A stretch of 64,000 nucleotides of DNA, from the NCBI RefSeq assembly GCF_900099995.1, contig NZ_FNCZ01000001.1:1488001-1552000 (forward strand), written 5' to 3'. The first letter of the stretch is position 1; every line of letters starts with the position of its first letter. This document shows positions 1 to 8,408 of the stretch, in pieces. The notes under the pieces are model-generated. The model did no database searches. It was not told where the DNA came from and saw only the letters and a list, made by a program, of their open reading frames with translations. A program made the position numbers and the translations under genes. Origin of the DNA: Winogradskyella thalassocola (lineage in GTDB: Bacteria > Bacteroidota > Bacteroidia > Flavobacteriales > Flavobacteriaceae).

Positions 1-1326
1 TGCTCCAATTGCTGCAATTCCTGAAATCTCTAAAGTTTCGGCACCTCTAAAGACATTTCTGATTTTTAAACCTGTACTGAATGAAAATCCTATAGTTTGA
101 ATATTACTCGTGTTAATTTCAGGATCAAAACTTAAGCTGTATTTCTTTTTAGGCTCTAAAAATATATTCGCAATTAGTGTCGTGTCAGTTTCGTTTTCAA
201 CAAAATCAATATTTGGATAGCGAAACATTTGTAAATCATTCAGGTAACGTGATGTTCTACTTCGTGCTAAGTCACTATAGTTGTCCCCTTTATTAATAAA
301 AACGGCATCGGTAAGTGCTTTAGGTCTAAACCTCAACTTTTCTTTACTGTACAGATTAATACCCTTGTAGGTCGCCGTGTCTGATATAGCTTTAAACCGA
401 TTGTTAAAATTATCATCAGTATAAATATTGACTTCCTTAATTTTATAGATTTTAAAAGGAGTCGTTGTTGTAGAGTCGTCACCTCTAATAGTTCTATTTG
501 CTATAATTAAATCCGTGTGTACTTTATGGTTGGTGCTAATGGTATCCATTTCAAAACGGATATAATCTTGTCCAAAATGATAAAAACCAGTATTCCTTAA
601 GTAGGTGTTAATGCGCTCGCGTTCATTTTCATAATTCTGCTCATCAAACTGTTCTCCTTTTTTTAGTAATGTAGAACTAATGAATTTCGGATACACAGAA
701 TCTATGGCACTGCTACTAATAATAGGTCTTAAAGAGTCTAAAATATAGGGTTTCTTTTTTGTAACCTTATAAGTCACTTTAGCTAACTTATTACTATCTT
801 TTTCTACATCATAAGTGACCTCATTATTAAACCATCCTTTGCTATAATAGTACTTCCGAAGGTTTTTTGCTGTTTTTATAGTTTTGTCTTCATCGTAAAT
901 GACAGGAGCTTCACCAGTACGTTTTAGCCATGCATTAAAATTGCGTCGCAATTCTATTTGCTTATTAAATTGCTTTTTAGAAAGTAACGCAATTCTTCGT
1001 TTAACCTTGGTAGAGTCGCTTAGAATATTGGCATTTAGAATAGAATCTATATTTGGTCTGGCAAGGTTATAAATGTGAAGTTTTAAAGGAGTGCTAAAAA
1101 AACGTCGCATACCAGAGTTAACCTTTTGCGAGATTATATTATTAATACGTTCGTCAGACACATGAACACTGTCTGCAACAATTGAATTATTAATAATAAG
1201 ATGTTCTCCATCTTTAACGCGCTTTACAACATTACAAGAACTTAGCATCACTATGCTTAACAAAAGCAATGTGTAGCGATACAGGGAGTTGTAGTTAGTA
1301 AATGATGTTAAAGTGGTATGTTGCAA
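1..1326 (-). CDS. tamL: TamL-like outer-membrane assembly lipoprotein, N-terminal part (runs off window start)
   Basis: An open frame of 442 codons runs without a stop from about 1326 to the window edge. It begins with a lipoprotein signal (hydrophobic LLLLSIVM, lipobox LSSC, lipidated Cys near residue 31) followed by NVVKRVKDGEH, the usual mature start of Bacteroidota TamL. The visible 3' part reads into a BamA/TamA-type barrel strand segment (GFSFSTGLKIRNVFRGAE). TamL is the lipidated TamA counterpart thought to assemble outer-membrane proteins with TamB. No ATG lies upstream of the signal peptide. TTG at 1326 is the best start I see, as the frame is closed by TAA at 1348-1350. Family call is good; exact start is uncertain; the C-terminal barrel is outside the window. 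Confidence 0.82.
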   Translation of the reverse strand, partial: MQHTTLTSFTNYNSLYRYTLLLLSIVMLSSCNVVKRVKDGEHLIINNSIVADSVHVSDERINNIISQKVNSGMRRFFSTPLKLHIYNLARPNIDSILNANILSDSTKVKRRIALLSKKQFNKQIELRRNFNAWLKRTGEAPVIYDEDKTIKTAKNLRKYYYSKGWFNNEVTYDVEKDSNKLAKVTYKVTKKKPYILDSLRPIISSSAIDSVYPKFISSTLLKKGEQFDEQNYENERERINTYLRNTGFYHFGQDYIRFEMDTISTNHKVHTDLIIANRTIRGDDSTTTTPFKIYKIKEVNIYTDDNFNNRFKAISDTATYKGINLYSKEKLRFRPKALTDAVFINKGDNYSDLARSRTSRYLNDLQMFRYPNIDFVENETDTTLIANIFLEPKKKYSLSFDPEINTSNIQTIGFSFSTGLKIRNVFRGAETLEISGIAAIGA

Positions 1327-1373
1327 AGTTAAATTTGATGAATTATTTTAATGCTATTAATAAAACAAAAATA

Positions 1374-1400
1374 ATACCATTTCTTCTTTAGAAATAGTAT
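1374..1400. repeat. Inverted repeat in the tamL/trmH divergent region
   Basis: ATACCATTTCT and AGAAATAGTAT form arms that pair at 10 of 11 positions around a 5-nt loop. It sits between two divergent genes, so it is more likely an operator or transcript-end structure than a terminator. A similar sequence (ATACCATTTCTT followed by G instead of C) forms one arm of another inverted repeat at 55880-55918. Confidence 0.5.
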
Positions 1401-1489
1401 AGTCACTTTAATTTCGAAACGTTATTAAATCAAAATAGGTTTACTTTGTATAATTAAGCGTTTCATTCAACAAATGTAAAGACATTTTA

Positions 1490-2224
1490 ATGTTATCAAA
1501 GAATCAAATAAAGTTAATTAAAAGTTTAAGTCAAAAAAAAGGCAGACAACAAAACGGTTTGTTTATTGTCGAAGGGATTAAGGGAATTTCAGAATTTCTA
1601 AAGTCGGACTATATCTTGAAACATCTCTATACTACGGAGTCAATTTTTGATGCTTCAGTGGATTTTACTTCAGAAATTTCAGAAGTCGAATTAAAAAAAA
1701 TATCAGCACTTAAAAATCCGAATACAGCTTTAGCCATTTTTGAAATTCCAATAGAAATACCCACTCAAGACAATGGTTTAATTGTAGCTTTAGATGACGT
1801 AAGAGATCCGGGTAATTTAGGAACCATTATTAGACTTTGCGACTGGTATGGTATTAAGGATTTAGTATGTAGTCAAAATACTGTGGATTGCTATAACTCT
1901 AAAGTCGTACAAGCAACGATGGGGTCTTTAACCCGTGTAAATGTTCGATATGTAGATTTACAAGACTATTTAGAGGCTAGTAAAACAGCTATATTTGGAA
2001 CATTTTTAGAAGGTGAAAATATCTACACAGCAACTTTACCTGAGCAAGGAATTATAATTCTCGGCAATGAAGCCAATGGGATTTCTGAAGCTATTGAAAC
2101 GGTAGTGAATAGAAAAGTAACAATTCCTCAATTTGGTACGATTAAAGCAACGGAAAGCTTAAATGTAGCAAATGCAACGGCAATTCTTTTAAGTGAGTTT
2201 AGACGACGGACTATTGAAATGTAA
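1490..2224 (+). CDS. TrmH/SpoU-family RNA 2'-O-methyltransferase
   Basis: A 244-residue SPOUT methyltransferase, probably modifying a ribose 2'-OH in rRNA or tRNA with S-adenosylmethionine. The three SpoU motifs are visible: DDVRDPGNLG at residues 102-111, GNEANG at 192-197 and ESLNVANATA at 222-231, which build the trefoil knot. The first ~95 residues match the substrate-binding N-terminal region of RlmB-like proteins. The ATG at 1490 is the first in frame. The gene converges on porT and its last 14 bases overlap the porT stop region. Its position next to tamL and porT is, as far as I recall, common in flavobacteria. The target nucleotide cannot be told from sequence alone. Confidence 0.9.
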   Translation: MLSKNQIKLIKSLSQKKGRQQNGLFIVEGIKGISEFLKSDYILKHLYTTESIFDASVDFTSEISEVELKKISALKNPNTALAIFEIPIEIPTQDNGLIVALDDVRDPGNLGTIIRLCDWYGIKDLVCSQNTVDCYNSKVVQATMGSLTRVNVRYVDLQDYLEASKTAIFGTFLEGENIYTATLPEQGIIILGNEANGISEAIETVVNRKVTIPQFGTIKATESLNVANATAILLSEFRRRTIEM

Positions 2225-2927
2225 AATTTATAAAAACACCTCTGGTTTGCATTTTTGAAACATTGCCTGTCCATGGGCTATTAGGATCAACATCCTTAAT
2301 AATTTCGTCATTCATTGAGAAAACGCCACGAATAGAAGGTGTAAATTTGAAGTATTGTAAATAAAGGTCAATCCCAAAACCAAGTTCGTAGAAATAGGTG
2401 TTTTTTGTCATTCTAAACTCACCAGAACTATTGTCGTTTGGGTTATCTTGATTACTAGATAGGTTTAAAGCTGTAGAAATACCACCAACAATAAACGGTT
2501 TAAAATTATTAATACGTTTTGTTGATATTTTTAATAAAAGTGGAATATGTACGTATGTCGATTTTACTTCTCTAAGCAAATCAGAATCATTAAATTCTGT
2601 GCCTTGAAAATAGCTTTCGTCATAAACTAAATTTCTGGTGGTAAAGAATACTCCAGGCTCTAGTCTCAAATTCATGTAATCATTAATACGCATGTCTCCA
2701 ATAAGACCTAAATGAAAGCCAAAAGTTTTATCAACAAGAATATCTTTTAAATCTTCGTTGTAGTCAAAATTAAAGTCATATTGATTGAAGCCTATAAAAT
2801 AACCCCAAGTCAAAAACTTTTGATCAATGTTATCTACAGAGTTTGCGACTTTTTCTTTCGTAAAAAGTTGTGCAGAAGAACTTTGAAACGCTAATAAAAA
2901 TACGAAAATTATACAAAAATGCTTCAT
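2211..2927 (-). CDS. porT: PorT, type IX secretion system outer-membrane protein
   Basis: A 238-residue protein with a cleavable signal peptide (MKHFCIIFVFLLAFQSSSAQ) and alternating polar/hydrophobic strands ending in a terminal Phe-Gln (FINFTFQ), typical of an 8-stranded outer-membrane barrel. Bacteroidota PorT/SprT is required for type IX secretion and is typically encoded beside ubiE, as here. It starts one base after the ubiE stop, so the two genes form an operon. The T9SS cargo encoded elsewhere in this window fits. The identification rests on size, topology and context rather than a catalytic motif. Confidence 0.85.
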   Translation of the reverse strand: MKHFCIIFVFLLAFQSSSAQLFTKEKVANSVDNIDQKFLTWGYFIGFNQYDFNFDYNEDLKDILVDKTFGFHLGLIGDMRINDYMNLRLEPGVFFTTRNLVYDESYFQGTEFNDSDLLREVKSTYVHIPLLLKISTKRINNFKPFIVGGISTALNLSSNQDNPNDNSSGEFRMTKNTYFYELGFGIDLYLQYFKFTPSIRGVFSMNDEIIKDVDPNSPWTGNVSKMQTRGVFINFTFQ

Positions 2928-2928
2928 A

Positions 2929-3660
2929 TTATGCTTTAGATGCTGAGTAAATAGTTGCCACTCCCATGGTTTGTGGTAGGTCTATGACATTAATAAACCC
3001 AATTTTTCTTAAAATATTGTTTAAAGCCTCACCATAAGGAAAAAGGGACGCTGATTCGCTTAGATAGCTATAAGCAACTTTATCTTTAGAAAAGAGTTTT
3101 CCTATAGTCGGCATAATTAGTTTGCAATGAACGTTGTAACCCGCTTTGTAAATAGGGTTTGTAGGAACAGACGTTTCAAGAATAACAAAAAGACCATTAG
3201 GTTTTAATACTCTTAAAATTTCTGCAAGTCCTTTTTCAAGATGTTCAAAATTACGAACGCCAAAAGCTACTGTTATGGCATCAAAGGTATTGTCTTCAAA
3301 AGGTAAATCTTCAGAATCACCAATAATCATAGAAATAATACCGTCTAAATTTTTAGAGCTAATTTTTTTACGACCAACTTCTAGCATGCCATCGCTAATA
3401 TCTAAACCAATAATTTCTTTAGCGTTTGTAGAGGTTAAACTAATCGCTAAATCGCCTGTTCCTGTTGCGATGTCTAAAATGTTTTCAGGTTTGGTTTTGG
3501 CCACCATTTCTACAACCTTATTTCTCCATTTTACATCTATTCCGAAAGAAATTACGCGATTTAAACCATCATATTCTTTAGAAATAGTATCGAACATTTT
3601 AGTGACCTGATCCTTTTTAGATTGGTCACTGTCCTTATATGGGTTTACTTTTTCAGCCAT
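2929..3660 (-). CDS. ubiE: Demethylmenaquinone methyltransferase UbiE/MenG
   Basis: Class I SAM-dependent methyltransferase catalysing the last C-methylation of menaquinone synthesis. Motif I (DIATGTGD) is at residues 63-70, followed by the family's signature segments FGVRNF and RVLKPNG, and the N-terminal [17 protein letters not shown] typical of UbiE. A longer frame opens at 3675, but that start lies inside the -7 element at 3673-3680, so the ATG at 3660 (MAEKVNPY) is chosen, giving 243 residues and a very short leader. It is followed one base later by porT. Confidence 0.93.
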   Translation of the reverse strand: MAEKVNPYKDSDQSKKDQVTKMFDTISKEYDGLNRVISFGIDVKWRNKVVEMVAKTKPENILDIATGTGDLAISLTSTNAKEIIGLDISDGMLEVGRKKISSKNLDGIISMIIGDSEDLPFEDNTFDAITVAFGVRNFEHLEKGLAEILRVLKPNGLFVILETSVPTNPIYKAGYNVHCKLIMPTIGKLFSKDKVAYSYLSESASLFPYGEALNNILRKIGFINVIDLPQTMGVATIYSASKA

Positions 3661-3672
3661 AAAAATTTTTCG

Positions 3673-3680
3673 CAAATATA
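3673..3680 (-). promoter_or_regulatory. -7 promoter element of ubiE-porT
   Basis: TATATTTG on the minus strand fits the Bacteroidota -7 consensus TAnnTTTG. It ends about 12 bases before the ubiE ATG at 3660, which implies a leader of only a few nucleotides and argues against the upstream start codon. Confidence 0.55.
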
Positions 3681-3870
3681 TGGATAAGTTATAAGTACTT
3701 AAAGTTGGAAGTATTTAAAGTTGAAATAAAGTTTCATGATTTTGTAATGATTTAAAAAAGATTACTCTTGGTTCTTAAGATTAATTTACTGTGGAAGCAT
3801 GAACTTATGCGTTTTACCCGTGTAATTAACTTTATACACCATAGGCTCTTTATAACTTGTAACTTATAAG

Positions 3871-3878
3871 TATATTTG
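3871..3878 (+). promoter_or_regulatory. -7 promoter element of trkA-trkH
   Basis: TATATTTG matches TAnnTTTG, 24 bases before the trkA ATG. No well-spaced TTG -33 element is obvious (the nearest TTG leaves only 11 bases). Confidence 0.5.
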
Positions 3879-3901
3879 TACGCTTATTTCAAAGAAATAT
3901 A

Positions 3902-5251
3902 ATGAAAATAATAATCGCAGGTGCAGGTGAAGTAGGATTTCATTTGGCGAAACTTTTATCCTACGAATCACAAGAAATCACTTTAATTGATACAAAAAAA
4001 GATAGTTTAGGATATGCTGCTGAACACTTGGATATTAGAACTATAAAGGGAGATGCTACTTCTATTTCAATTTTAAGAGATGCGCGTATAGATACAGCAG
4101 CTTTATTTATTGCTGTAACTTCTTCGGAAACTACAAATATTACTGCTTGTGTTTTAGCAAAACAATTGGGTGCAAAGCGTACCATTGCTAGAATTTCTAA
4201 TACTGAGTTCATTGATAATAAGGAAACTGTTGGGTTTTCGAAATTTGGAATTGATGAATTAATTTCACCAGAATCTTTAGCGGCTTCTGAAATTGAATTG
4301 CTTTTAAATCAATATGGTTTTAATGATACGTATGAGTTTGAAGACGGAGCATTAACCATGTTAGGTTTACGTTTGTCGAGAACAGCAACTTTTGTAGACA
4401 AAACGGTGAAAGAAGCGGCGGAGATTTATCCTGAATTAAATTTTATTCCTATTGCAATTCAACGTTTAGGGACACAATACACTATTATTCCTCGTGGTGA
4501 TACCATTTTTAAAGAAGGAGATAAAGTTGTTTTTGTGACGTCTAAAGGAGGTGATGATGAGTTATTTAAACTATCAGGAAAGGTTAAAGTTGCTATTAGG
4601 AATGTTATGATTCTTGGTGGGAGCCAAATAGGTTTCCAAACGGCTAAGGACTTATGCTCAAGTAAATTTAATGTTAAATTAGTAGAGAACAGGCGAGGAA
4701 AAGCTGAAGAGTTAGCTGAAGATATTCCTAATGCTTTAGTTATATGTGGTGATGGAAGAAATGTGGATATTTTAGATGAAGAAAATATCTCGGATATGGA
4801 TGCCTTTATTGCGGTAACAGGTAATTCAGAAACGAATATTATGTCTTGTCTGTTAGCGAAATCGAAAGGCGTAAAGAAAACCATTGCCTTGGTTGAAAAT
4901 ATGGATTATTATCAATTATCACAATCTATTGGAATTGATACTTTAATCAATAAAAAATTACTAGCAGCAAACAATATCTTTAGGTACATAAGAAAAGGAG
5001 AGGTGGTTGCCATGACTAAGTTAACCAACATGAATGCTGAGCTTTTAGAGTTTGTAGTAAAACCTAAATCTAAAATAACAAATAAGGTTATTAAGGATGT
5101 AAAATTTCCAAAATCCGCTATTATTGGTGGTGTGATTAGAGATGGAAAAGGATCAATACCATTAGGAAGTTTCAAAATTCAACCTGGAGATCGCGTTGTG
5201 GTTTGTTGTTTACCACGGTCTATTTCTGAAGTAGAACGTTTTTTCTCTTAA
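3902..5251 (+). CDS. trkA: Trk potassium uptake regulatory subunit TrkA
   Basis: A 449-residue cytoplasmic protein with the duplicated RCK architecture of TrkA: Rossmann N-domain (GAGEVG at residues 8-13), first C-domain, second Rossmann domain (GGSQIG around residue 240) and second C-domain ending near residue 449. It binds NAD(H)/ATP and gates the TrkH channel. It is followed after 7 bases by trkH, the usual pair. Length is normal and there are no anomalies. Confidence 0.95.
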   Translation: MKIIIAGAGEVGFHLAKLLSYESQEITLIDTKKDSLGYAAEHLDIRTIKGDATSISILRDARIDTAALFIAVTSSETTNITACVLAKQLGAKRTIARISNTEFIDNKETVGFSKFGIDELISPESLAASEIELLLNQYGFNDTYEFEDGALTMLGLRLSRTATFVDKTVKEAAEIYPELNFIPIAIQRLGTQYTIIPRGDTIFKEGDKVVFVTSKGGDDELFKLSGKVKVAIRNVMILGGSQIGFQTAKDLCSSKFNVKLVENRRGKAEELAEDIPNALVICGDGRNVDILDEENISDMDAFIAVTGNSETNIMSCLLAKSKGVKKTIALVENMDYYQLSQSIGIDTLINKKLLAANNIFRYIRKGEVVAMTKLTNMNAELLEFVVKPKSKITNKVIKDVKFPKSAIIGGVIRDGKGSIPLGSFKIQPGDRVVVCCLPRSISEVERFFS

Positions 5252-5258
5252 TAGCGAT

Positions 5259-6761
5259 ATGTCTAGTATAAAACTTAATTATAAAATTATTTTTCACTTC
5301 TTTGGATTGCTATTAATGTTTAATGGTGGCTTTATGCTTACTGCAACATTAATAAGTCTTATCTACAAAGACGGTGTAACTTTAGAATTATTTTTAGCAG
5401 GTCTCGTAACCCTTTTAATAGGGGGGTTGGCAATGTACAGAACTAAAGACCATCGCAAGGAAATGAATAAACGCGAAGGTTATATTGTTGTGGCTTTTGG
5501 CTGGATTGTAATGTCGCTTACAGGAACACTACCTTATGTGGCTACTGGTGCTATTCCATCTTTTACCGATGCTTTTTTTGAAACCATGTCTGGTTATACG
5601 ACGACTGGTGCTAGTATTTTAAATGATATTGAGATAATTCCTGAAGGCGTTCTGTTTTGGAGAAGTATGACCCATTGGATTGGAGGTATGGGTATTATCG
5701 TTTTAGCGATTGCCATATTACCATTATTAGGAGTAGGAGGTATGCAATTGTTTACTGCAGAAGCTCCAGGGCCGAGTGCAGATAAGTTACACCCAAGAAT
5801 AACAGACACCGCTAAGCGGTTATGGCTTATTTATGTGGGGTATACTGTTGCGGAAACACTGCTTTTACAACTTGCAGGTATGTCTTTCTTTGATGCTATA
5901 AACCATGCGTTGAGCACGTTGTCTACTGGAGGTTTTTCTACTAAAAATGCGAGTGTTGCCTATTGGAATGATAATCCGTTAATACAATACATTATTATTT
6001 TCTTTATGTTTTTGGCTGGTACTAATTTTGTACTTAGTTATTATTTATTTAAAGGAAAAGTTTCAAAAATTTTAAATGATGAAGAATTTAAACTGTACTT
6101 TAAATTTATTGTCATTTTTACACTCATAGCGGCCGTTTTAATCTATTTTAAGGCTGATGTTTCGCAGTCCACTATAATTCATCCAATGGTTTTAGGTGAA
6201 GCGGAAAGTGCCCTTAGACATGCTTTATTTCAGGTGTTGACTGTAATTACAACAACAGGGTTTATAAGTGCCGATTATACTATGTGGACTCCATTCTTAA
6301 CGGTCTTTTTCTTTGGAATGATGTTTTTGGGTGGTTCTGCAGGAAGTACCTCTGGTGGTGTAAAAGTAATGCGTCAATTAATTTTAATTAAAAACAGTTT
6401 TTTAGAATTTAAGCGCGCTTTACATCCTAATGCTATAATTCCTGTACGCTATAATGGTAAATCGGTATCTAAGGATATTGTATTTAACGTACTTGGTTTC
6501 TTTATTCTTTATATGTTGTCCTTTATTGTTGGAGCCTTGGTGTTTTCTATGTTTAATATGGATTTTACATCTGCGATTGGATTGTCAGCATCTAGTTTAG
6601 GAAACGTCGGACCTGCTTTGGGAGATTTCGGACCAGTAAATAATTATGCAGCCTTACCACCTTTAGGAAAATGGTGGGCGTCATTTTTAATGCTTATTGG
6701 ACGATTAGAATTGTTTACAGTTCTGATATTATTAACTCCTTTTTTCTGGAGGAATAGATAA
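5259..6761 (+). CDS. trkH: TrkH potassium channel/transporter subunit
   Basis: A 500-residue integral membrane protein of the TrkH/KtrB superfamily. Several pore-loop selectivity-filter segments are visible: TTTGAS near residue 115, STGGF near 225, TTTGF near 330 and GNVGP near 448, each followed by a helix. GGSAGSTSGGVK near residue 358 is the typical family stretch. It forms the ion path regulated by TrkA, encoded immediately upstream, so the two are co-transcribed. Confidence 0.95.
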   Translation: MSSIKLNYKIIFHFFGLLLMFNGGFMLTATLISLIYKDGVTLELFLAGLVTLLIGGLAMYRTKDHRKEMNKREGYIVVAFGWIVMSLTGTLPYVATGAIPSFTDAFFETMSGYTTTGASILNDIEIIPEGVLFWRSMTHWIGGMGIIVLAIAILPLLGVGGMQLFTAEAPGPSADKLHPRITDTAKRLWLIYVGYTVAETLLLQLAGMSFFDAINHALSTLSTGGFSTKNASVAYWNDNPLIQYIIIFFMFLAGTNFVLSYYLFKGKVSKILNDEEFKLYFKFIVIFTLIAAVLIYFKADVSQSTIIHPMVLGEAESALRHALFQVLTVITTTGFISADYTMWTPFLTVFFFGMMFLGGSAGSTSGGVKVMRQLILIKNSFLEFKRALHPNAIIPVRYNGKSVSKDIVFNVLGFFILYMLSFIVGALVFSMFNMDFTSAIGLSASSLGNVGPALGDFGPVNNYAALPPLGKWWASFLMLIGRLELFTVLILLTPFFWRNR

Positions 6762-6924
6762 ATTTTCAACTTTTTTTAAGATTTTTTCAAAACATAGCTA
6801 GCCTATATTTTTACTAATACTTTGTGAGTTTTTAATACTCAAATTCCCGATATAGTTGAAACACAAGCTGTAACATTTATATGGGTTGTGCGTCTTATTT
6901 GTATAACCAATTAAATTATCAATC

Positions 6925-7173
6925 ATGGAATTAGCTTTAAACACCACATTAGAATTTGTACCAGAACCCATAGAGGTATCTCATTTTACAACGCAAGGAT
7001 TATTAAATTCAAATTACAAATCCATAGTGAAACAAAACTTCAGAACGTTAGCTTCAAAATCTGTATTTGGAATTAGACAACGCTCAAAATCTATTCAATT
7101 CAATACGGTAAATCATACAGCTGTTATCTTAAAACTATCTGTATTTGCCATCTTTCTCATCGCTTTATTTTAA
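6925..7173 (+). CDS. Small single-helix membrane protein, family A (copy 1)
   Basis: An 82-residue protein of unknown function. The N-terminal ~60 residues are basic and polar and the last ~18 (VILKLSVFAIFLIALF) form one predicted membrane helix at the C-terminus. It is paralogous to the 8041 protein: both contain SHFTT-GLLNSNYK, followed by KS-FGI-QR and a C-terminal helix starting LK-SVFA. No known domain is recognised. It lies 163 bases after trkH and is probably transcribed separately. Conservation between the two copies supports that it is a real gene. Confidence 0.65.
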   Translation: MELALNTTLEFVPEPIEVSHFTTQGLLNSNYKSIVKQNFRTLASKSVFGIRQRSKSIQFNTVNHTAVILKLSVFAIFLIALF

Positions 7174-7295
7174 GCGTATACACTGATCCTTTTAACTGAC
7201 ACAGTTTCGTGTCTTTTATAACCTATATCACATGTTGCATGATGTATTGATGTGAATCCTTATACCTCAGTTTTAAATTTAAAACCTAAAGAATT

Positions 7296-7577
7296 ATGCC
7301 TTCTAACTCAATGAATGTCATTAACTATAATCGAAGTCAACTTCCACAGCGCGATAGGTTTAAGACTGTGCTTGGTGGTTATAATTCGCGTAGTAAAACG
7401 GAATATAATTTGCCAAAAGCAACGACGAAGCAGTTAAAGGAAATAGGGAAACGGTTACGAGAAGAACGAAAAGTGAGAATGCTAAAAGTAATAGTGCTCA
7501 CTTGTATTTTAATAATTGTTTTTTGTTGTGTCTTGGCGTATTCAACTGATGGTATTGTTGAATTATTGACTTATTAA
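7296..7577 (+). CDS. Small single-helix membrane protein, family B (copy 1)
   Basis: A 93-residue protein of unknown function: a basic N-terminal half (RFKTVLGGYNSRSKTEYNLP), a charged predicted helix (TTKQLKEIGKRLREERKVR) and one membrane helix (LKVIVLTCILIIVFCCVLAY) at residues ~63-82. The adjacent gene at 7600 encodes a paralog with the same three-part layout. Only 22 bases separate them, so they are probably co-transcribed. Confidence 0.65.
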   Translation: MPSNSMNVINYNRSQLPQRDRFKTVLGGYNSRSKTEYNLPKATTKQLKEIGKRLREERKVRMLKVIVLTCILIIVFCCVLAYSTDGIVELLTY

Positions 7578-7599
7578 TTTATACTAAAAAAATAAACTT

Positions 7600-7857
7600 A
7601 TGCCTTTAGGTGGATCCATGATTAGTACTTTAAAAAGTAACAAGAATATTATGCTTGATAAATCGAGGCGATTTAGAAAGACGCTTGGTGGTTATGATAA
7701 AAAAAGGAAGGTCGAATACAATTTTCCAAAAGTAACACCACAACAATTAAAAATGATTAGGCATAAATTAAAAAAGGAAAATCAAATACTTTGGTTAAAA
7801 GTAATCGGAGTATCACTTTTAATACTGGGAGGTTTGCTTTGGCTGATGGTATACTAA
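7600..7857 (+). CDS. Small single-helix membrane protein, family B (copy 2)
   Basis: An 85-residue paralog of the preceding protein: RFRKTLGGYDKKRKVEYNFP aligns with RFKTVLGGYNSRSKTEYNLP, then TPQQLKMIRHKLKKE and a terminal membrane helix (LKVIGVSLLILGGLLWLMVY). The ATG at 7600 is annotated; an in-frame ATG at 7618 would also work. No function can be assigned. Confidence 0.62.
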   Translation: MPLGGSMISTLKSNKNIMLDKSRRFRKTLGGYDKKRKVEYNFPKVTPQQLKMIRHKLKKENQILWLKVIGVSLLILGGLLWLMVY

Positions 7858-8040
7858 TCTTAAGAAGATATCTGATATTTATTTTGAATATTTAGTGTTA
7901 CGAATAAATGAAAATAGTATCATTTTTACTCTTTTTGACGTTAAAATGATGGTTTATGGTCCGTTTTTGAGGGATTTTATTAGAATTTTTGTATTTTCTC
8001 AAAAACCGAGAAATACTTCTTTATTTAAATAATGCTAATT

Positions 8041-8295
8041 ATGAAAACGAGAATAACAAATGACATAGAACCTAAAACAGTTGGCGCTAAACGTTCTCAT
8101 TTTACAACTAGAGGGTTATTGAATTCTAATTATAAACGCACTGTTAAATACAATTTTAAAAAGGCATGTCAAAAATCCTTGTTTGGTATTAAACAACGTG
8201 TTAAATCACCTCGAATGTGTAAAACCAGCCATGCAACTTCTATGGTGTTGAAAGTCTCTGTCTTTGCAAGCGTTGCTCTAGTGGCTTGCGTTTAA
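8041..8295 (+). CDS. Small single-helix membrane protein, family A (copy 2)
   Basis: An 84-residue paralog of the 6925 protein: SHFTTRGLLNSNYKRTVKYNF aligned with SHFTTQGLLNSNYKSIVKQNF, then SLFGIKQRVKS and a C-terminal hydrophobic helix (VLKVSVFASVALVACV). ATG at 8041 (MKTRITND) is preferred over the in-frame ATG at 8032. Together with 6925, 7296 and 7600 it makes an A-B-B-A arrangement. Function unknown. Confidence 0.62.
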   Translation: MKTRITNDIEPKTVGAKRSHFTTRGLLNSNYKRTVKYNFKKACQKSLFGIKQRVKSPRMCKTSHATSMVLKVSVFASVALVACV

Positions 8296-8351
8296 AATCG
8301 CCTGACATTTTTATTTTATAAATTGGTCAATTCAAAATAAGTCATAAAAAA

Positions 8352-8378
8352 AAGTTACAACATATAATGTTACAACTT
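8352..8378. terminator. Likely bidirectional terminator between convergent genes
   Basis: Outer arms AAGTT/AACTT and inner arms AACAT/ATGTT form an interrupted hairpin flanked by an A-run on the left and a T-rich run on the right, between the family A gene and the aminotransferase stop. The pairing is modest. Confidence 0.45.
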
Positions 8379-8408
8379 CTTTTCTTAATAAAATAGCTTA
8401 TTATATGT

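Noticed and set aside
4459..4884. 141-codon open frame antisense to trkA, and similar long antisense frames in ubiE, nqrC and the 51503 gene
   Set aside because: They lie wholly inside well-identified genes, have no recognisable domain and a composition expected from the complementary strand of A/T-rich coding DNA.
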